Part shown: piece after piece, positions 32,513 to 32,998 of the stretch
Position numbering within the stretch: position 1 is the stretch's first letter
How the letters are laid out: each line of letters begins with the position of its first letter
Virus record (IMG/VR): IMGVR_UViG_3300022752_000239
Span: 1 to 32,998 of that record
Length of the DNA stretch: 32,998 bases
Reading direction: 5' to 3' (one strand)
Source: a virus
The notes under the pieces: model-generated
Databases searched by the model: none
What the model was told of the DNA's origin: nothing
What the model saw: only the letters and a program-made list of their open reading frames with translations
Translations under genes and position numbers: made by a program

Positions 32513-32950
32513 ATGAAAAAATTACTATTAGCAGTATTGATGGCAGTCTGTATGCCTGCCCTAGCACAAAAACAGCCTCAGGGCGTGACCTATGACGCAC
32601 AAATTGTGCGTGTGAATGATGGGGATACCGTGGTCATAGCAGCCCCCTTTCTACCAGCACCCCTCAAGCCCGAACTGGCAGTGCGAATCTATGGTGTAGA
32701 CACACCAGAAAAAGGATTTCGTGCCAAGTGCCCCGCAGAAGATCGGCGTGGTCTAGCAGCCACAGAATTTACTAAGAAAGCAGTGGCCGGTACGCAAAAG
32801 CATCAGGTCATTCTCTATGGATGGGACAAGTATGGTGGTCGTGTATTAGGTGATATGATCCTAAACGGTCAAAGCCTACGTGCTGAACTTATCAAGAATG
32901 GATTCGCTCGTGAATATTACGGTGAAGCAAAGACTTCTTGGTGCGATTAA
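32513..32950 (+). CDS. Secreted staphylococcal-nuclease-like endonuclease
   Basis: I start at the ATG at 32513 (aaagga five bases ahead), which gives 145 residues and a signal peptide MKKLLLAVLMAVCMPALA, with likely cleavage after residue 18. The rest is an SNase/thermonuclease domain. VNDGDTVVI supplies the calcium-binding Asp (D38), VRIYGVDTPEKGF supplies R58, D63, T64 and E66, and YGWDKYGGRVLGD supplies the second Arg (R110). These match the catalytic set of staphylococcal nuclease. Two cysteines (73, 144) could form a disulphide. A calcium-dependent nuclease sent to the periplasm or outside could degrade DNA of competing phages or scavenge nucleotides; these roles are inferred. It is the only supported gene in the window with a classical signal peptide. 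Confidence 0.9.
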   Translation: MKKLLLAVLMAVCMPALAQKQPQGVTYDAQIVRVNDGDTVVIAAPFLPAPLKPELAVRIYGVDTPEKGFRAKCPAEDRRGLAATEFTKKAVAGTQKHQVILYGWDKYGGRVLGDMILNGQSLRAELIKNGFAREYYGEAKTSWCD

Positions 32951-32998
32951 CAATCCTTGGTTTTTTCACAGTTATCACGCCCTGTGGCTGATCTTGGG
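32951..32998 (+). other. Downstream end of the window, no gene seen
   Basis: The last 48 bases hold a short T-rich stretch (ggttttttcacag) but no convincing hairpin or ORF. Confidence 0.5.

Noticed and set aside
1-32998. tRNA, rRNA, integrase, transposase or att sites
   Set aside because: I found no cloverleaf, transposase or integrase motif and no flanking duplication that would mark an insertion element.

Overview
The window reads as part of the virion/tail-fibre region of a marine, probably T4-like, contractile-tailed phage (or a metagenomic contig from one). Every supported gene is on the + strand. Genes are packed with overlaps of 1-22 bases and almost no spacing. TAAATA-type boxes resembling T4-type late promoters sit 20-23 bases ahead of several start codons. 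Much of the coding sequence is repetitive host-recognition protein: collagen-like Gly-Pro-Gln repeats, glycine-rich domains, S74 intramolecular chaperone domains and small beta modules reused from gene to gene. The host cannot be named from this sequence; no photosynthesis gene, tRNA, integrase or replication gene is present.

Layout. 1-861: 3' end of a collagen-like fibre gene. 858-2498: subtilisin-like (S8) protease with an intact catalytic triad. 2512-5323: a collagen-like fibre with a cupredoxin-like domain inserted between repeat blocks, then two proteins of unknown function. 5369-7936: a large collagen-like fibre ending in an S74 domain. 7936-11301: three tandem paralogues of about 360-390 residues. 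11285-12809: two proteins that may be fibre-assembly helpers. 12809-17399: a non-structural cassette holding a U32-like/methyltransferase fusion, two 2OG-Fe(II) oxygenases around a DUF6065-like protein, and a polytopic membrane protein resembling DUF401. 17450-24301: a second S74 collagen fibre, a possible discoidin-like fibre, two glycine-rich adhesin-like proteins with a stand-alone 57-residue module between them, a Gly-Asn-Gln-type collagen fibre and a small fibre-assembly-like protein. 24302-24708: a recombination scar. 24747-26809: a conserved small virion protein and a double glycine-rich protein. 26836-28099: two small proteins around a third 2OG-Fe(II) oxygenase. 28101-28392: a decayed glycine-rich gene. 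28444-30516: a collagen / IPT / Ig / fibrinogen-like fibre, followed by a cysteine-rich mini-protein. 30714-32347: three probable virion proteins. 32347-32511: a small ORF with conflicting frames. 32513-32950: a secreted staphylococcal-nuclease-like enzyme.

How the parts may work together. The fibres probably form trimeric collagen-like shafts with variable tips (fibrinogen-like, discoidin-like, glycine-rich, cupredoxin-like), and S74 domains fold and release some of them. The most unusual part is the modification cassette inside the fibre cluster. Three 2OG-Fe(II) oxygenases, a U32-like protein fused to a methyltransferase, and thousands of bases of Gly-Pro-X repeats raise the hypothesis that the phage hydroxylates or otherwise modifies its own fibres. 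The sequence shows proximity and family resemblance only; the substrate is inferred. Two scars (24302-24708 and 28101-28392) and long perfect repeats show that the region is being reshuffled.
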